Source: AP-15 sp963700185
GTDB lineage: Bacteria > Pseudomonadota > Alphaproteobacteria > ATCC43930 > CGMCC-115725
NCBI GenBank assembly: GCA_963700185.1
Contig: CAVOWP010000004.1
Location: forward strand, 1 to 64,000
Direction: 5' to 3'
Length of the DNA: 64,000 bases
The notes under the pieces were generated by a model. That model saw nothing but the letters and a program-made list of their open reading frames with translations, did not search any database and was not told where the DNA came from. This document shows, piece by piece, positions 1 to 8,791 of the stretch (position 1 is its first letter; every line of letters starts with the position of its first letter). A program made the translations under genes and the position numbers.

Positions 1-174
1 AGCGCAGCCGCGCGCAACACGGCCAGCTCGGGCACCTGGCGCCGGCCGCCCCAGTCGATGCACTCTTAGGGATCGCAAGAGACGCGCCGGTAGAGTGAGC
101 AGGCTTCGAACCCCGGTCCGCCGTCGGGGAAGCGGAGTTGAATAGGCAGAAAGGCCAGCTACTGCGCGAAAGTG
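1..174 (-). other. Edge segment, no gene identified
   Basis: This stretch lies downstream of the MFS transporter on its strand. One minus-strand frame reads like protein (residues such as FPDGGPGFEACSLYRR, then ECIDWGGRRQVPEL), but two in-frame stops interrupt it and the window ends. It could be the decayed start of a neighbouring gene. I recognise no family. Confidence 0.2.
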
Positions 175-1500
175 TCAGTCGTCGTACTCCATCGAGATGT
201 CCTTGCCGGTGTAGTCGGGCATGAATGCCGCCGCGACGAGGCTTACCGCCGCGCACGCTGCGATGTAGACCGAGATCGCATAGCCCGTCTGGTAATGGGC
301 GAACAGCGCGGTGGCGATCAGCGGAGCCGGCCCGCCGGCAATCACCGAGGCCAGTTGATAGCCGAGCGAGGAACCGCTGTAGCGCAGTCGAGGCGTAAAC
401 GCCTCCGCTATCAACGCAGCCTGCGGCCCGTATTGCATGTCGTGCGGGATCAGCGACAGGACGATCGCGATGAACACCGCCGAGGGGATCGCGGTATCCA
501 CCATGCCGAAATAGAGGAAGCCGAACAAACCGGTCGCGGCAGCGCCGATAAGGTACATCTTCTTGCGCCCGATGCGGTCGGAGATGTGCCCCGACAGCGG
601 AATGCTGACGAACGAAACACAGGCCGCGACCAGCACCGCGCTCAAGATCAGGTTGCGCGACATGTGCAGGGTGCCCACGGCATAGGCGAAGATGAATGCG
701 GTGAAGATGTAGAATGGCGCCTGCTCTGACATGCGCAGCAATGCTGAAAGGATGATTTCCTTCGGTTGTTTCTTGATGACTTCGATAATGGGGGTTCGCT
801 CGATTTTGTTCCCGTTCACGAGCTGCCGGAACGTTGGTGTCTCGAGGACCCCGAGCCGGATCCATAGGCCAACCCCGACCAGCAAGATGGAAAGCGCGAA
901 CGGAATCCGCCAGCCCCAGGTAGCGAACTGATCGCCTGACCAAGCGCTGAAGGCCAATATCGAAAGGTTTGCCAGGAACAGACCGCTAGGCACACCGAAT
1001 TGCGGCCACGATGCGACCAATCCGCGCTGGTGATGATGACGTGACCATTCCATCGCCAGCAGTACCGAACCGCCCCATTCTCCACCGACCCCGATCCCCT
1101 AAATCATGCGCAGAACGGTCAAGATCACTGCGCCCCAAATGCCGATCGACTGGTAGGTGGGAACAAAGGCGATCAGAAAGGTGGCGATTCCCATGCACAG
1201 CAGCGTGGCGATCAGCGTCGCCTTGCGTCCGATGCGGTCGCCGTAATGGCCGAATATTGCAGCCCCGATTGGGCGGCCAACAAAACCGATGAAGTAGGTG
1301 CCGAAGGCTGCCAGCGTCCCGGTGAGTGGATCTGCGTTGGGGAAGTAGAGCTTACCGAAGATCAGCCCGGCCGCGGTACCGTAGATGAAGAAATCATACC
1401 ATTCGATGGTGGTGCCGATCGTCGACGCGATGACCGCCTTGCGCAGCATTGCGCTGTGCTCCGACGGGGACAGCGTCTCGTAGGTGGCGGCGCTAGCCAT
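175..1500 (-). pseudogene. MHS-family MFS transporter, broken by one nonsense codon
   Basis: This is a major facilitator permease of the metabolite:H+ symporter type (the ProP/ShiA/KgtP group), which moves organic acids or osmolytes across the inner membrane. The N-terminus has the family hallmark TIGTTIEWYDFFIYG, followed by GRPIGAAIFGHYGDRIGRK, the MFS motif between helices 2 and 3; the repeat of that motif (GHISDRIGRKK) is in the C-terminal half. The full frame is 441 codons, the usual family length. A TAG at 1099-1101 replaces an expected Gln codon (...LRMI-stop-GIGVGGEWGGSVLLAMEW), after which the frame continues intact to 175. The start at 1500 has GGAGG about 9 bases upstream; the ATG at 1506 is too close to it. 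Either a true nonsense mutation or a base-call error would explain the stop. Confidence 0.85.
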
Positions 1501-1713
1501 CAACATTTTCCTCCAGCATTTCCTCGTCCCTCGGGGACAAACTCCGCTGTTTCCCCTGCGCGAACAGTCTAGCCGGGATGCTATTCGAAGCAAGCCGCTA
1601 TCGACTGGTAAACGCCGCAACCGTACAAGACGGCATGCTCCCTTTGCCGAACGGATCTACGGTCCGGCCAGTCGGATCGTGCCGGGATTTGTCGCGAAAC
1701 TGATCGATGGTTG

Positions 1714-1782
1714 AAAGATATCACGACGAAGGCACGGAGGGCGCAGAGTCATCAGATTTCTCCTCTGTGCCTCCTGTGGTGA
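1714..1782. repeat. CACGGAGG/CACAGAGG purine-rich motif
   Basis: The 290-base gap between the transporter and the LLM gene has no credible gene. Its distal part contains GAAGGCACGGAGGGCGCAGAG facing CTCTGTGCCTCC, a loose inverted pair of the CACGGAGGCACAGAGG type seen as dispersed repeats in many bacterial genomes. It may lie in the transcribed trailer of the LLM gene. Whether it is a mobile repeat here is inference. Confidence 0.3.
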
Positions 1783-1789
1783 AATTCTT

Positions 1790-2842
1790 TTAAGCGGCAA
1801 GGCGGGGTTTGACATCCTCGCACAGCAGCTGCATTGCGGAGAGCACCTGTTGATGCGGAATGAGGCCGCCGCAATTGAGTTCGGCGAGAATGCCGGTGAG
1901 GCCGATTTCCCGGCGCAGTGTTTTCAGGCGTTCGGCAATTGCCCCGGGAGTGCCGACCAGTGCGTGATTGCGCAAGCCATCCTCATAACGCAGGTTGCGC
2001 AGCTGGTCGACGCGCCGCATCCGCCGGGCGGCGGTTTCCGGGTCGACCAGCCGCGCCGCGCCTTCGAGCAGGTTCGCCTGCTCGTGGTAGAAATGCATGA
2101 TGCTTTCCTTGGGTTCGGCGCGGGCGCGCTCCTCGGTCTCGGCGAGATAGGTCGGCGCCGAGACGAAGACCTGCCCCAGGCCGGGATGCCCGGCTTCCTC
2201 CCAGGCGTCGTGATATGTCTGGATCTGCTTGGCGAGGTCATCCCAAGTCGTGTGGCGCACAGAGGCGAAAATCGGCGCACCGCGCCGGCCGATCGCCGGG
2301 AAGGTGTCGGGCGTGCTGGCGGCGATGCGGATCGGCGGCGTCGGCTGCTGGTAGGGCTTCGGCACCACTGCGACGTCTTTGAAGCTGTGATACTGGCCGT
2401 TGTACGAGAAGCTCGGCGTGGTCCACGCCTGCTCGACAATGTCGAGGATTTCGCGGAAGCGGTCGCGGCTTTCGGCATAGGACACCCCGTAGGCCTCGTA
2501 GGTCTGGGCAACGCCGCTGCGCCCGACACCAAAGATCAGCCTGCCGTGGCTCAGCTGATCGACGGTCGCGGCCTCCTCGGCCAAGCGCAGCGGATGGCAC
2601 AGCGGCAGGACCTGGACGGCAATGCCGATCTTGATGCGCCGGGTGCGCGCGGCAATCGCGCTGGCGATGCTGAGCGGCGCTGCCAATACCGACCGCCGCG
2701 GCTCGAAATGGAGCTCGGCCAGCCACATCACATCGAGCCCCAGCCGCTCGGCCGCGTCGACCTGCTCCATCGCCTCGTCAAAGGCCTCGCTCTCGGTCCG
2801 ACCCGGAAGTGACGGAAACTCGTGAAACATGCCGAATTCCAT
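1790..2842 (-). CDS. LLM-class flavin-dependent oxidoreductase
   Basis: A 350-residue bacterial-luciferase-like monooxygenase or oxidoreductase with a TIM-barrel fold that uses reduced flavin (FMN or F420); the substrate is unknown. Family features are the opening strand MEFGMFHEFPSLPGRTE, WLAELHFEPRRS, LPLCHPLRLAEEAATVDQLSHGRLIFGVGRSG around residues 80-115, and a C-terminal GTPGAIAERL segment. The start at 2842 has AGGAG five bases upstream; the longer frame beginning at 2896 adds a low-complexity leader with no ribosome site. The gene is transcribed away from the solute-binding gene at 3211, so the 370-base gap between them should hold both promoters. Confidence 0.9.
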   Translation of the reverse strand: MEFGMFHEFPSLPGRTESEAFDEAMEQVDAAERLGLDVMWLAELHFEPRRSVLAAPLSIASAIAARTRRIKIGIAVQVLPLCHPLRLAEEAATVDQLSHGRLIFGVGRSGVAQTYEAYGVSYAESRDRFREILDIVEQAWTTPSFSYNGQYHSFKDVAVVPKPYQQPTPPIRIAASTPDTFPAIGRRGAPIFASVRHTTWDDLAKQIQTYHDAWEEAGHPGLGQVFVSAPTYLAETEERARAEPKESIMHFYHEQANLLEGAARLVDPETAARRMRRVDQLRNLRYEDGLRNHALVGTPGAIAERLKTLRREIGLTGILAELNCGGLIPHQQVLSAMQLLCEDVKPRLAA

Positions 2843-3210
2843 GGGTGCTCCTGCTGCCGCCGAAAAAACCAAACCTAGCCAAGCTCGCCGCTGCAAGCTA
2901 TCCTGATTAGCAAGCCGCTTTGCCCCTACGATGTTGATGACAAGGCGACTTGTTCACAATTTGTGTGACGATCGTGAGACATTTGCCCGGCGCTCGATTA
3001 CCTAATCTATAGTGAAAGAACCAAGGGGATACGAAGTCATCGACAGTAGAGCGCAAGTTGGCGAATTTGCGGAAGACAGGGCTGTGGCGCGCTTCCGGCG
3101 CAGTTTTCGCCTACTTATCAACAGAGTTATCCACAGGTGAATTTTCGCGTGCTTACCCGCTGCCGATAATTCAAACTGAGGCGGTCAACGCCACCAACCC
3201 CGGATTCCCC

Positions 3211-3942
3211 ATGCCTCAAGAAGTCGTCTCCGAGCTTGCCCCGACCGGCGTACTGCGCGCCGCGATCAATATGGGCAATTTCCTGCTGGTCACCGGACGC
3301 ACGCCATCGGGCGATCCCGAGGGGGTGTCGCCCGACATGGCGCGGGAAATCGCCTCGCGTCTGGGCGTCCCCGTCGCCTATGTGCCTTATGCGCGGCCGG
3401 GCGAGCTTGCGGATGCTGCCGGGACCGGCGTCTGGGACATCGGGTTGATCGGCGCCGAGCCGCAGCGCGCCGAAAGGATCGCCTTTACGCCCGCCTATGT
3501 CGAAATCGAGGCGAGCTATCTGGTGCCGGCGGGCTCGCCCCTCAAAAGCATTGCCGACGTCGACAAGCCCGGTGTGCGGATCGCGGTAAGCGCGCGCAGT
3601 GCTTATGATTTGTGGCTCGCGCGCAATATCAAGCATGCCGAAGTCGTGCGCTCCGAGGGTGGCGGCGGTGCCGCGTTCAAGCAATTCGTCGACGACAAGA
3701 TGGACGCGCTCGCCGGGTTGCGCCCGGGGCTGCTGTCGGATCTCGAGAAATTGCCCGGCGCGCGCATCCTCGACGGGCAGTTCACCGCCGTGCAGCAGGC
3801 AGTCGGCACAGCGCGGACGAATTCCGCCGGCGCCGCCTTTCTACGCGACTTTGTCGAGGAAGCGAAGAAATCCGGGCTCGTCGCCCGCCTAATCGAGCGC
3901 CACAACGTGGTCGGCCGCCTCTCGGTCGCCCCTCCGTCCTAG
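3211..3942 (+). CDS. Solute-binding-like protein (SBP_bac_3 type), no signal peptide
   Basis: A 243-residue protein with the two-lobe fold of amino-acid-type ABC transporter binding proteins: LRAAINMGNFLLVTG at the start, EGVSPDMAREIASRLGVPVAYVPY, GVWDIGLIGAEPQRAERIAFTPAYVEIEASYLVPAGSPL in the hinge region, then IAVSARSAYDLWLAR. The preferred start (MPQEVVSELAPTG) leaves no signal peptide, and the longer frame back to a TTG at 3058 does not provide a convincing one either. No permease or ATPase genes are nearby. It may be an orphan periplasmic or cytosolic ligand-binding protein working with the amidase 37 bases downstream. The start is uncertain because neither candidate has a clear ribosome site. 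Confidence 0.75.
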   Translation: MPQEVVSELAPTGVLRAAINMGNFLLVTGRTPSGDPEGVSPDMAREIASRLGVPVAYVPYARPGELADAAGTGVWDIGLIGAEPQRAERIAFTPAYVEIEASYLVPAGSPLKSIADVDKPGVRIAVSARSAYDLWLARNIKHAEVVRSEGGGGAAFKQFVDDKMDALAGLRPGLLSDLEKLPGARILDGQFTAVQQAVGTARTNSAGAAFLRDFVEEAKKSGLVARLIERHNVVGRLSVAPPS

Positions 3943-3979
3943 AACAGTCGCGAGCTAGAACAAACGGTGGGCGCCCGAG

Positions 3980-5611
3980 ATGGCAGATGAACTCGCCTTT
4001 CTGACAATCGCCGAGGCGGCGCGACTGATCGAGCAAAAGCGGCTTTCGCCGGTCGAGCTGACGACCGCGCTGATCCAGCGCACAGAGGCGCTCGACCCGC
4101 AGCTCAACGCATACCTCCTGCTGACCGCCGACCGGGCGGTCGACCAGGCTCGCCAAGCCGAGGGAAAGATCATGGCGGGCCACTATCGCGGCCCGATGCA
4201 CGGCATCCCGTTCGGGCTGAAGGACATCTATTCGACCGCCGGGATCCGCACGACGGGTCATTCCCGGATCTGCCTCGAAACGGTCCCCTCCACCGACGCC
4301 ACGACCGTGCGCAAGCTGTACGAGGCGGGTGCCGTCCTGACCGGCAAGCTCGCAACCCACGAATTCGCGCATGGCGGCCCGTCATTCGACCTGCCCTGGC
4401 CGCCGGCCCGCAACCCGTGGAACCGCGAGCACTTCACCGGCGGCTCGTCGAGCGGCGCCGGTGCCGCGGTGGCGGCGGGGTTCGTTCCGGCTGCGCTCGG
4501 CTCCGACACGGGCGGCTCGATCCGCGGCCCCGCGGCGCTGTGCGGCATCGTCGGGCTAAAGCCTACCTACGGGCTGGTCAGCCGCTACGGCGTTTACGCG
4601 AACTCGTTCAGCTTCGACCATGCCGGCCCGATGACCTGGACCGTCGAGGACTGCGCGATCGTGCTGCAGGCGATCGCCGGGTACGACGCGAACGACCCGG
4701 CCAGCGCCGCGCACGCGGTGCCGGATTACCGCGCCGCGCTGACCGGCGACATCAAAGGCCTGCGCATCGGGGTTGTGCGCCATTTGCACGAGGATGATTG
4801 TGCAGTCACACCGGAAGTGACCGCGGCGCTGGAGGGGGCGCTGGCCGTGCTGCGGTCGCTGGGCGCCACTCTCGGCGAGGTGCGGCTACGGCCGGCGCAG
4901 GACTATTACGACGTCAAGGTCACGATTGCCGAAAGTGAACTGCTCGCGGTGCACGAACAAGCCTTGCGCACTCGGCCCAGCGATTTCGGCGAGGATTTCC
5001 TCGGGCGCGTGCTGCCCGCGGTGCTGATAAGCGGCCGGGATTATGTCCAAGCCCAGCGCGAGCGGCGGCGAATGCTGGCCGAAATGGCGCCAGTCTATGC
5101 CAATTATGATGTGGTGGTGACCGCGACGGCCGGCGCACCGGCGCCGCGCCTCGGCGCTTGGCGCACGATCGAATTCTGGAAACGGGCGTCACTCACGACA
5201 CCGTTCAACGTAACCGGTGGCCCGGCGCTGGCGCAGTGCATCGGTTTCAGCAGCAACCCGCTGCCATTGTCGATGCAGGTCGTCGGGCAGCCGTTCGACG
5301 ACGCGTCGGTATTGCGAGTGGCGCATGCCTATGAGAAGGCGACATCCTGGCGCAGCAAGCGACCCCAGCTCGACCCGCAGGCCGAGTTCTCGACTGCGCT
5401 GCCGCCGGTCCCCGATCCGGAGCCCGCCGAGATCGACGCGGCCACGAGGGACCGGGTTGCGGTCGCCTGCCGCGCCGCCGGTCTGACCTTGTCCGACCGC
5501 CAGTTCGAGATGGCGTGCGCCGCCGCGCCTTATGTCATCGCGATGACGGAGCGCCTCTACCGCAACCGCCCCCATAGCGAAGAGCCCGCCAACGTCTTCC
5601 AGTTCGAGTAA
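3980..5611 (+). CDS. Amidase signature family enzyme (GatA-like)
   Basis: A 543-residue hydrolase of amide bonds. The complete amidase signature is present: catalytic Lys81 in IPFGLKDIY, cis-Ser156 in FTGGSSSGAGAAVAAG and nucleophile Ser180 in GSDTGGSIRGPA, giving the Lys-Ser-Ser triad of the family. The order and spacing match GatA and fungal or bacterial amidases, but the 60-residue C-terminal tail and lack of gatB/gatC neighbours argue against a tRNA amidotransferase. It is probably a catabolic amidase. It lies 37 bases after the solute-binding-like gene and is likely co-transcribed with it. The ribosome site is weak. Confidence 0.9.
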   Translation: MADELAFLTIAEAARLIEQKRLSPVELTTALIQRTEALDPQLNAYLLLTADRAVDQARQAEGKIMAGHYRGPMHGIPFGLKDIYSTAGIRTTGHSRICLETVPSTDATTVRKLYEAGAVLTGKLATHEFAHGGPSFDLPWPPARNPWNREHFTGGSSSGAGAAVAAGFVPAALGSDTGGSIRGPAALCGIVGLKPTYGLVSRYGVYANSFSFDHAGPMTWTVEDCAIVLQAIAGYDANDPASAAHAVPDYRAALTGDIKGLRIGVVRHLHEDDCAVTPEVTAALEGALAVLRSLGATLGEVRLRPAQDYYDVKVTIAESELLAVHEQALRTRPSDFGEDFLGRVLPAVLISGRDYVQAQRERRRMLAEMAPVYANYDVVVTATAGAPAPRLGAWRTIEFWKRASLTTPFNVTGGPALAQCIGFSSNPLPLSMQVVGQPFDDASVLRVAHAYEKATSWRSKRPQLDPQAEFSTALPPVPDPEPAEIDAATRDRVAVACRAAGLTLSDRQFEMACAAAPYVIAMTERLYRNRPHSEEPANVFQFE

Positions 5612-5629
5612 CCAGCCGGAGAAGCGCGG

Positions 5630-5741
5630 TGCGTCCTTCGAGACGGTCGCTCCACGCTCTCAGGATGAGGAAATGTCTCAATACCATGAAGAACTCACCT
5701 TATCCTGAGGAGCGCCTGGAAGGCGCGTCTCGAAGGACGCA
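5630..5741. repeat. Inverted pair of palindromic REP-like elements
   Basis: Two arms about 40 bases long face each other: GCGTCCTTCGAGACGG...CTCAGGATGAGG at 5630-5670 and ATCCTGAGGAGCG...CGTCTCGAAGGACGC at 5702-5741. This TCCTGAGGA...TCTCGAAGGA type of dispersed repeat is common in alphaproteobacterial intergenic regions. It lies between convergent genes (amidase and LLM), where it may act as a bidirectional transcription end. Confidence 0.7.
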
Positions 5742-5756
5742 CGACAGCAATGCAGC

Positions 5757-6662
5757 CTAAAATGCGTCGAACACTTGCTGGATCGCCGTATTTTGGCTGC
5801 CATCGGCGGACAGCAGTACCAGGACAGGCGTTTTGATGCCGGCGGCCCGCCACGCCTCGACCCCGTCGCGTATCTTGGCCGGCGGACCAAACAACGTGCA
5901 GTCCGCAAGCCACCGGTCCGGCAGGTATTTGGGGATGTCCTCCGTCCGCCCTTCCGCCACGGCAATTTCGATTGCGGTCATCTCCTCGACGTAGCCGGCT
6001 TCCTTCCAGTAATTTCGGTAATACGGCATCAGCGCGTAGTTCGTTACGGTCCGCCGCAGCACTGCCTTGGCCTCGGCCTCGTCGTCGCAGATGCAGGTGC
6101 GGATCCGATTGCCGATAAAGAAGCTCGGGTCGTCGCGCCTGGTTGCGGGAATGGTGCCGAGCGCGTCGCCCATGTGGGACAGAGAGGCGTTCGCAAACAC
6201 CACGCCCTCGGCGATCTCGGCTGCGAGCGCGACCATGCGGCTGCGCAATGCGGCGAGAATGATAGGAGGCAATGCGCCGATGCCCTCGAAGGATTTCACC
6301 TTGGTGACGAACGCGCGGATGTCGGCGAGCGGCCTGCCTGGGGTTACCCCCATTCGGGCATGGCTCGGCGGGTGCGCAACCCCGATGCCGAACTGAAAAC
6401 GCCCGCCGGACACTTCGTGCAGGTAGGCCGCCATGTGGGCGAATTCCTCGGCCGTCTGCGCATAGATCGGGGCAATCGCGGTAGCGAAGAGAATGCGCTC
6501 GGTCGCGAATGCCAGGCCCAGGCACTGCGCCATATTGCTGTATTGGCTCGAGACGGAAATGCCGGCAAAACCGCGCCGCTCGATCTCGCGAGCGAGATCG
6601 AGCGTGGCACGCCGCTGCCCCGGTTGGGCGACAAGATTAAGGGCGGGGAGCTGCGCGGGCAT
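5757..6662 (-). CDS. LLM-class oxidoreductase
   Basis: A 301-residue luciferase-like oxidoreductase, possibly F420-linked. It carries LAREIERRGFAGISVSSQYSNMAQCLGLAFATERI, EVSGGRFQFGIGVAHPPSHARMGV and IILAALRSRMVALAAEIAEGVVFANASLSHM, the typical barrel segments. The final gene of a minus-strand set: its ATG is 10 bases past the stop of the NIPSNAP gene and it lacks a clear ribosome site, which suggests translational coupling. Substrate unknown. Confidence 0.87.
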   Translation of the reverse strand: MPAQLPALNLVAQPGQRRATLDLAREIERRGFAGISVSSQYSNMAQCLGLAFATERILFATAIAPIYAQTAEEFAHMAAYLHEVSGGRFQFGIGVAHPPSHARMGVTPGRPLADIRAFVTKVKSFEGIGALPPIILAALRSRMVALAAEIAEGVVFANASLSHMGDALGTIPATRRDDPSFFIGNRIRTCICDDEAEAKAVLRRTVTNYALMPYYRNYWKEAGYVEEMTAIEIAVAEGRTEDIPKYLPDRWLADCTLFGPPAKIRDGVEAWRAAGIKTPVLVLLSADGSQNTAIQQVFDAF

Positions 6663-6672
6663 GTTGGGGCCG

Positions 6673-6996
6673 CTACCGCATCGTCGACTTCGCCGTGGGC
6701 ATGATACGCGTCACGACCATGGCGGAGCGATCGAGGCAGTTCGGAACGCGCGGCGCTATCTCGCTCTTCCAGTGGTCGCTTTCGTAAACCGCCTTGTATT
6801 GCGCCTCGCGCTCGGCTTCGCTTTCGAAGCGGCGCAGCCAGACATAGACGGAATCATCGGTTTCGCCGCGAAAGCTGCCGCAGATGACCATGCCCTTCGA
6901 GACCTGGAAGGGAATGATCTCCTGCTCCATGATCCTGACCCACTCATCCATCTTGCCGGGCAGGACCTTGTATTGGCGGAGTTCGTAAAAGGCCAT
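6673..6996 (-). CDS. NIPSNAP family protein
   Basis: About 107 residues with the ferredoxin-like alpha+beta fold of the NIPSNAP/Dabb group: FYELRQYKVLPGKMDEWVRIMEQEIIPFQ, then VYVWLRRFESEAEREAQYKAVYES. Members are small, usually without known catalysis, and often sit beside oxidoreductases. The start is either the ATG at 6996 (AGGA four bases upstream) or the one at 7005 behind GAGGAG. It is cotranscribed with the LLM gene that follows. Confidence 0.8.
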   Translation of the reverse strand: MAFYELRQYKVLPGKMDEWVRIMEQEIIPFQVSKGMVICGSFRGETDDSVYVWLRRFESEAEREAQYKAVYESDHWKSEIAPRVPNCLDRSAMVVTRIMPTAKSTMR

Positions 6997-7050
6997 GTTC
7001 CTCATCTCCTCGGCGTTATAGGCCGGCCATGCTAACGGCAAGGCACATGC

Positions 7051-7894
7051 CTACGCCAGCCAGTTGAACTGCGCGTCCGGTGCGGCCAGCAGCTCGGGCG
7101 TGCAGCGCCGCGCGATTTGCGAATGCTGGACGCCGGAGATTTCGACCCGATAGCGGCGCGCCAGGTTCTCAACTCGAGCTGGCTCGGCGTTCACCAGATG
7201 CCGAGCAGTCAGTTCCCCCACTTTGCGCGAGAAAGGGCCCGTCTGCTGCTCGATATAGATCACCCGAAGGGCACCCTCGCGCTCCGGTTCCCGCCGCAGG
7301 CGGTCGCCGAGCCAAGCCTCGATGACCTCCAACCCCCGCAGTGGATCCCCGCTCGCGGGGTCCCTGCCATAGAGCCCATCGAAGACATAAAGCTCGTCGG
7401 GTGACCGGGATGCCTCGGCAATGACATCGACCGCCGGCATGCCGCCGCCGGAATGAGCCGAGAGAATGAACCGGTCCAATGCGAAGGCACGCGGAGCGCC
7501 GGCCGCAGCGGACGACACTGCGCGGGAGAATCGGGATAAGCCGTAGTCCACCAGCCGATCGATGCCGCCCGACAGCAGGGCCGGAAAATCGTAGTAATAA
7601 TGCCGGATCCAATTCCCGCGGGGCAGAACAGCAAGGGTCGGCCGCGCCCTGCCGGACAGATCGAGGCCGCTGCGCTCGACCTTTTCGGTCAGCGGCATCT
7701 CACCGCCCTGTTGCGAAAATCCGTGCAAATGGACGACGACATCGAGCGCTTCCGCCGAAAACGGAATCCGGTTCCAGCGCAGAAAACAGATCGGGCTGGG
7801 TGCCCGCATGCGCCCCTAGCACAGGGGTGTTGTCCAGGTAAGCTTCACCCGGCGAAACGCCGCTATCGGACAAAGCGACAGAGAGATCTTGCAT
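7051..7894 (-). pseudogene. Alpha/beta-hydrolase-like protein, one frameshift
   Basis: A protein of about 280 residues with serine-hydrolase features: strand and oxyanion region VVVHLHGFSQQGG, nucleophile elbow ILSAHSGGGMP (Ser in AHSGG) and a late His in GVQHSQIARR. The N-terminus (MQDLSVALSDSGVSPGEAY...TQPDLF) is in a different frame from the rest (LRWNRIPFSAEALDVV...). Removing one base from the A-run at 7783-7786 joins them. The start at 7894 has AGGAG six bases upstream. First gene of the minus-strand set with NIPSNAP and LLM. No specific esterase family was recognised. Confidence 0.7.
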
Positions 7895-7972
7895 CGGATG
7901 CTCCTGAGGTCGGACATCGACCTTCCTGTCTTCGAGGTATAGAAAGAATCTGAAGAGTGAGGAGAACGGACC

Positions 7973-8772
7973 GTGGGTTGGCTCGACGGGCAAGTGGCGT
8001 TGGTGACGGGCGGCGGCTCCGGCATCGGCCGGGCGGTGGTCGCGCGGTTTATCGCGGAAGGGCGCACGTGTCGGAGTTCTCGACCGGGTGCCCGGCCGAG
8101 CCGACGAGCTGCGGGCCGAGTTTGGCGACGCCGTCGTCGCCGTCACCGGCGATGTGACCCAACTCGCCGACAACAGGCGCGCCGTCACGGAGACGGTGGC
8201 GGAATTGGGTCGGCTCGACGTCTTTGTCGGCAACGCCGGGGTGTTCGACAACTTTCCTGTCGCTCGCCGAGTTTCCCGAAGAGACATTGTCCGAGGCCTG
8301 CGACGAGCTGTTCGGCGTCAATGTCAAGGGATGCATCCTCGGCGCCAAGGCGGCTTTGCCCGAGCTGGCCAAGACGGACGGCTCGATGGTCTTTACCGCA
8401 TCCGTGGCAGGCTCGAATTCAGGCGGCGGCGGGCCTCTCTACACCGCCTCGAAGCACGCGGTCGTGGGGTTGATCCGGCAATTGGCCGTGGAATTGGGAC
8501 CGCGCATTCGGGTCAATGGAGTCGCGCCGGGCGGCACGATCACCGATCTGCGCGGGCTTACGCTTCTGGGGCAGGACGGCCGCTCGCAATTTGCCGATCC
8601 CAGTATCGAGGAGCGGCTGCGGGCCAACAATCCGTTGCAGATCGCGCTGGCGCCCGGCGATCTCGCCGGCGCCTATGTATTTCTGTCCTCGCGCACCAAT
8701 GCTAGGGGCATCACCGGGACGATCCTGACGGTCGATGCCGGGGCCACTCTCCGAATGCCGCGGCGGGCCTGA
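7973..8772 (+). pseudogene. SDR dehydrogenase, cis-dihydrodiol dehydrogenase (BphB) type, two frameshifts
   Basis: A short-chain dehydrogenase of about 265 residues resembling biphenyl/benzene cis-dihydrodiol dehydrogenases, which re-aromatise the diol made by a ring-hydroxylating dioxygenase using NAD+. The start MGWLDGQVALVTGGGSGIGRAVV, the segment VFVGNAGVFDNF, the active-site stretch GGGGPLYTASKHAVVGLIRQLA (YxxxK) and VNGVAPGGTITDLRG are typical. The frame is broken twice, each time by one extra base: in the G-run at 8058-8060 and near 8253-8257. The GTG start has AGGAG eight bases upstream. It sits just before Rieske alpha and beta genes, which fits the proposed role. Confidence 0.82.
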
Positions 8773-8791
8773 AGCAGAGGAGGCAATCCGA

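Noticed and set aside
1099..1101. Recoding of TAG (for example pyrrolysine) in the MFS transporter
   Set aside because: No supporting elements are present and other genes use TAG as an ordinary stop.
1850..2812. A 320-codon plus-strand frame opposite the LLM gene
   Set aside because: Shadow frame; the minus strand encodes a well-conserved LLM protein.
7973..8772. Programmed frameshifting as an explanation for the split SDR and other genes
   Set aside because: The breaks occur in ordinary enzymes at unrelated sites, with no shared slippery sequence or stimulatory element, and are best explained by base insertions.
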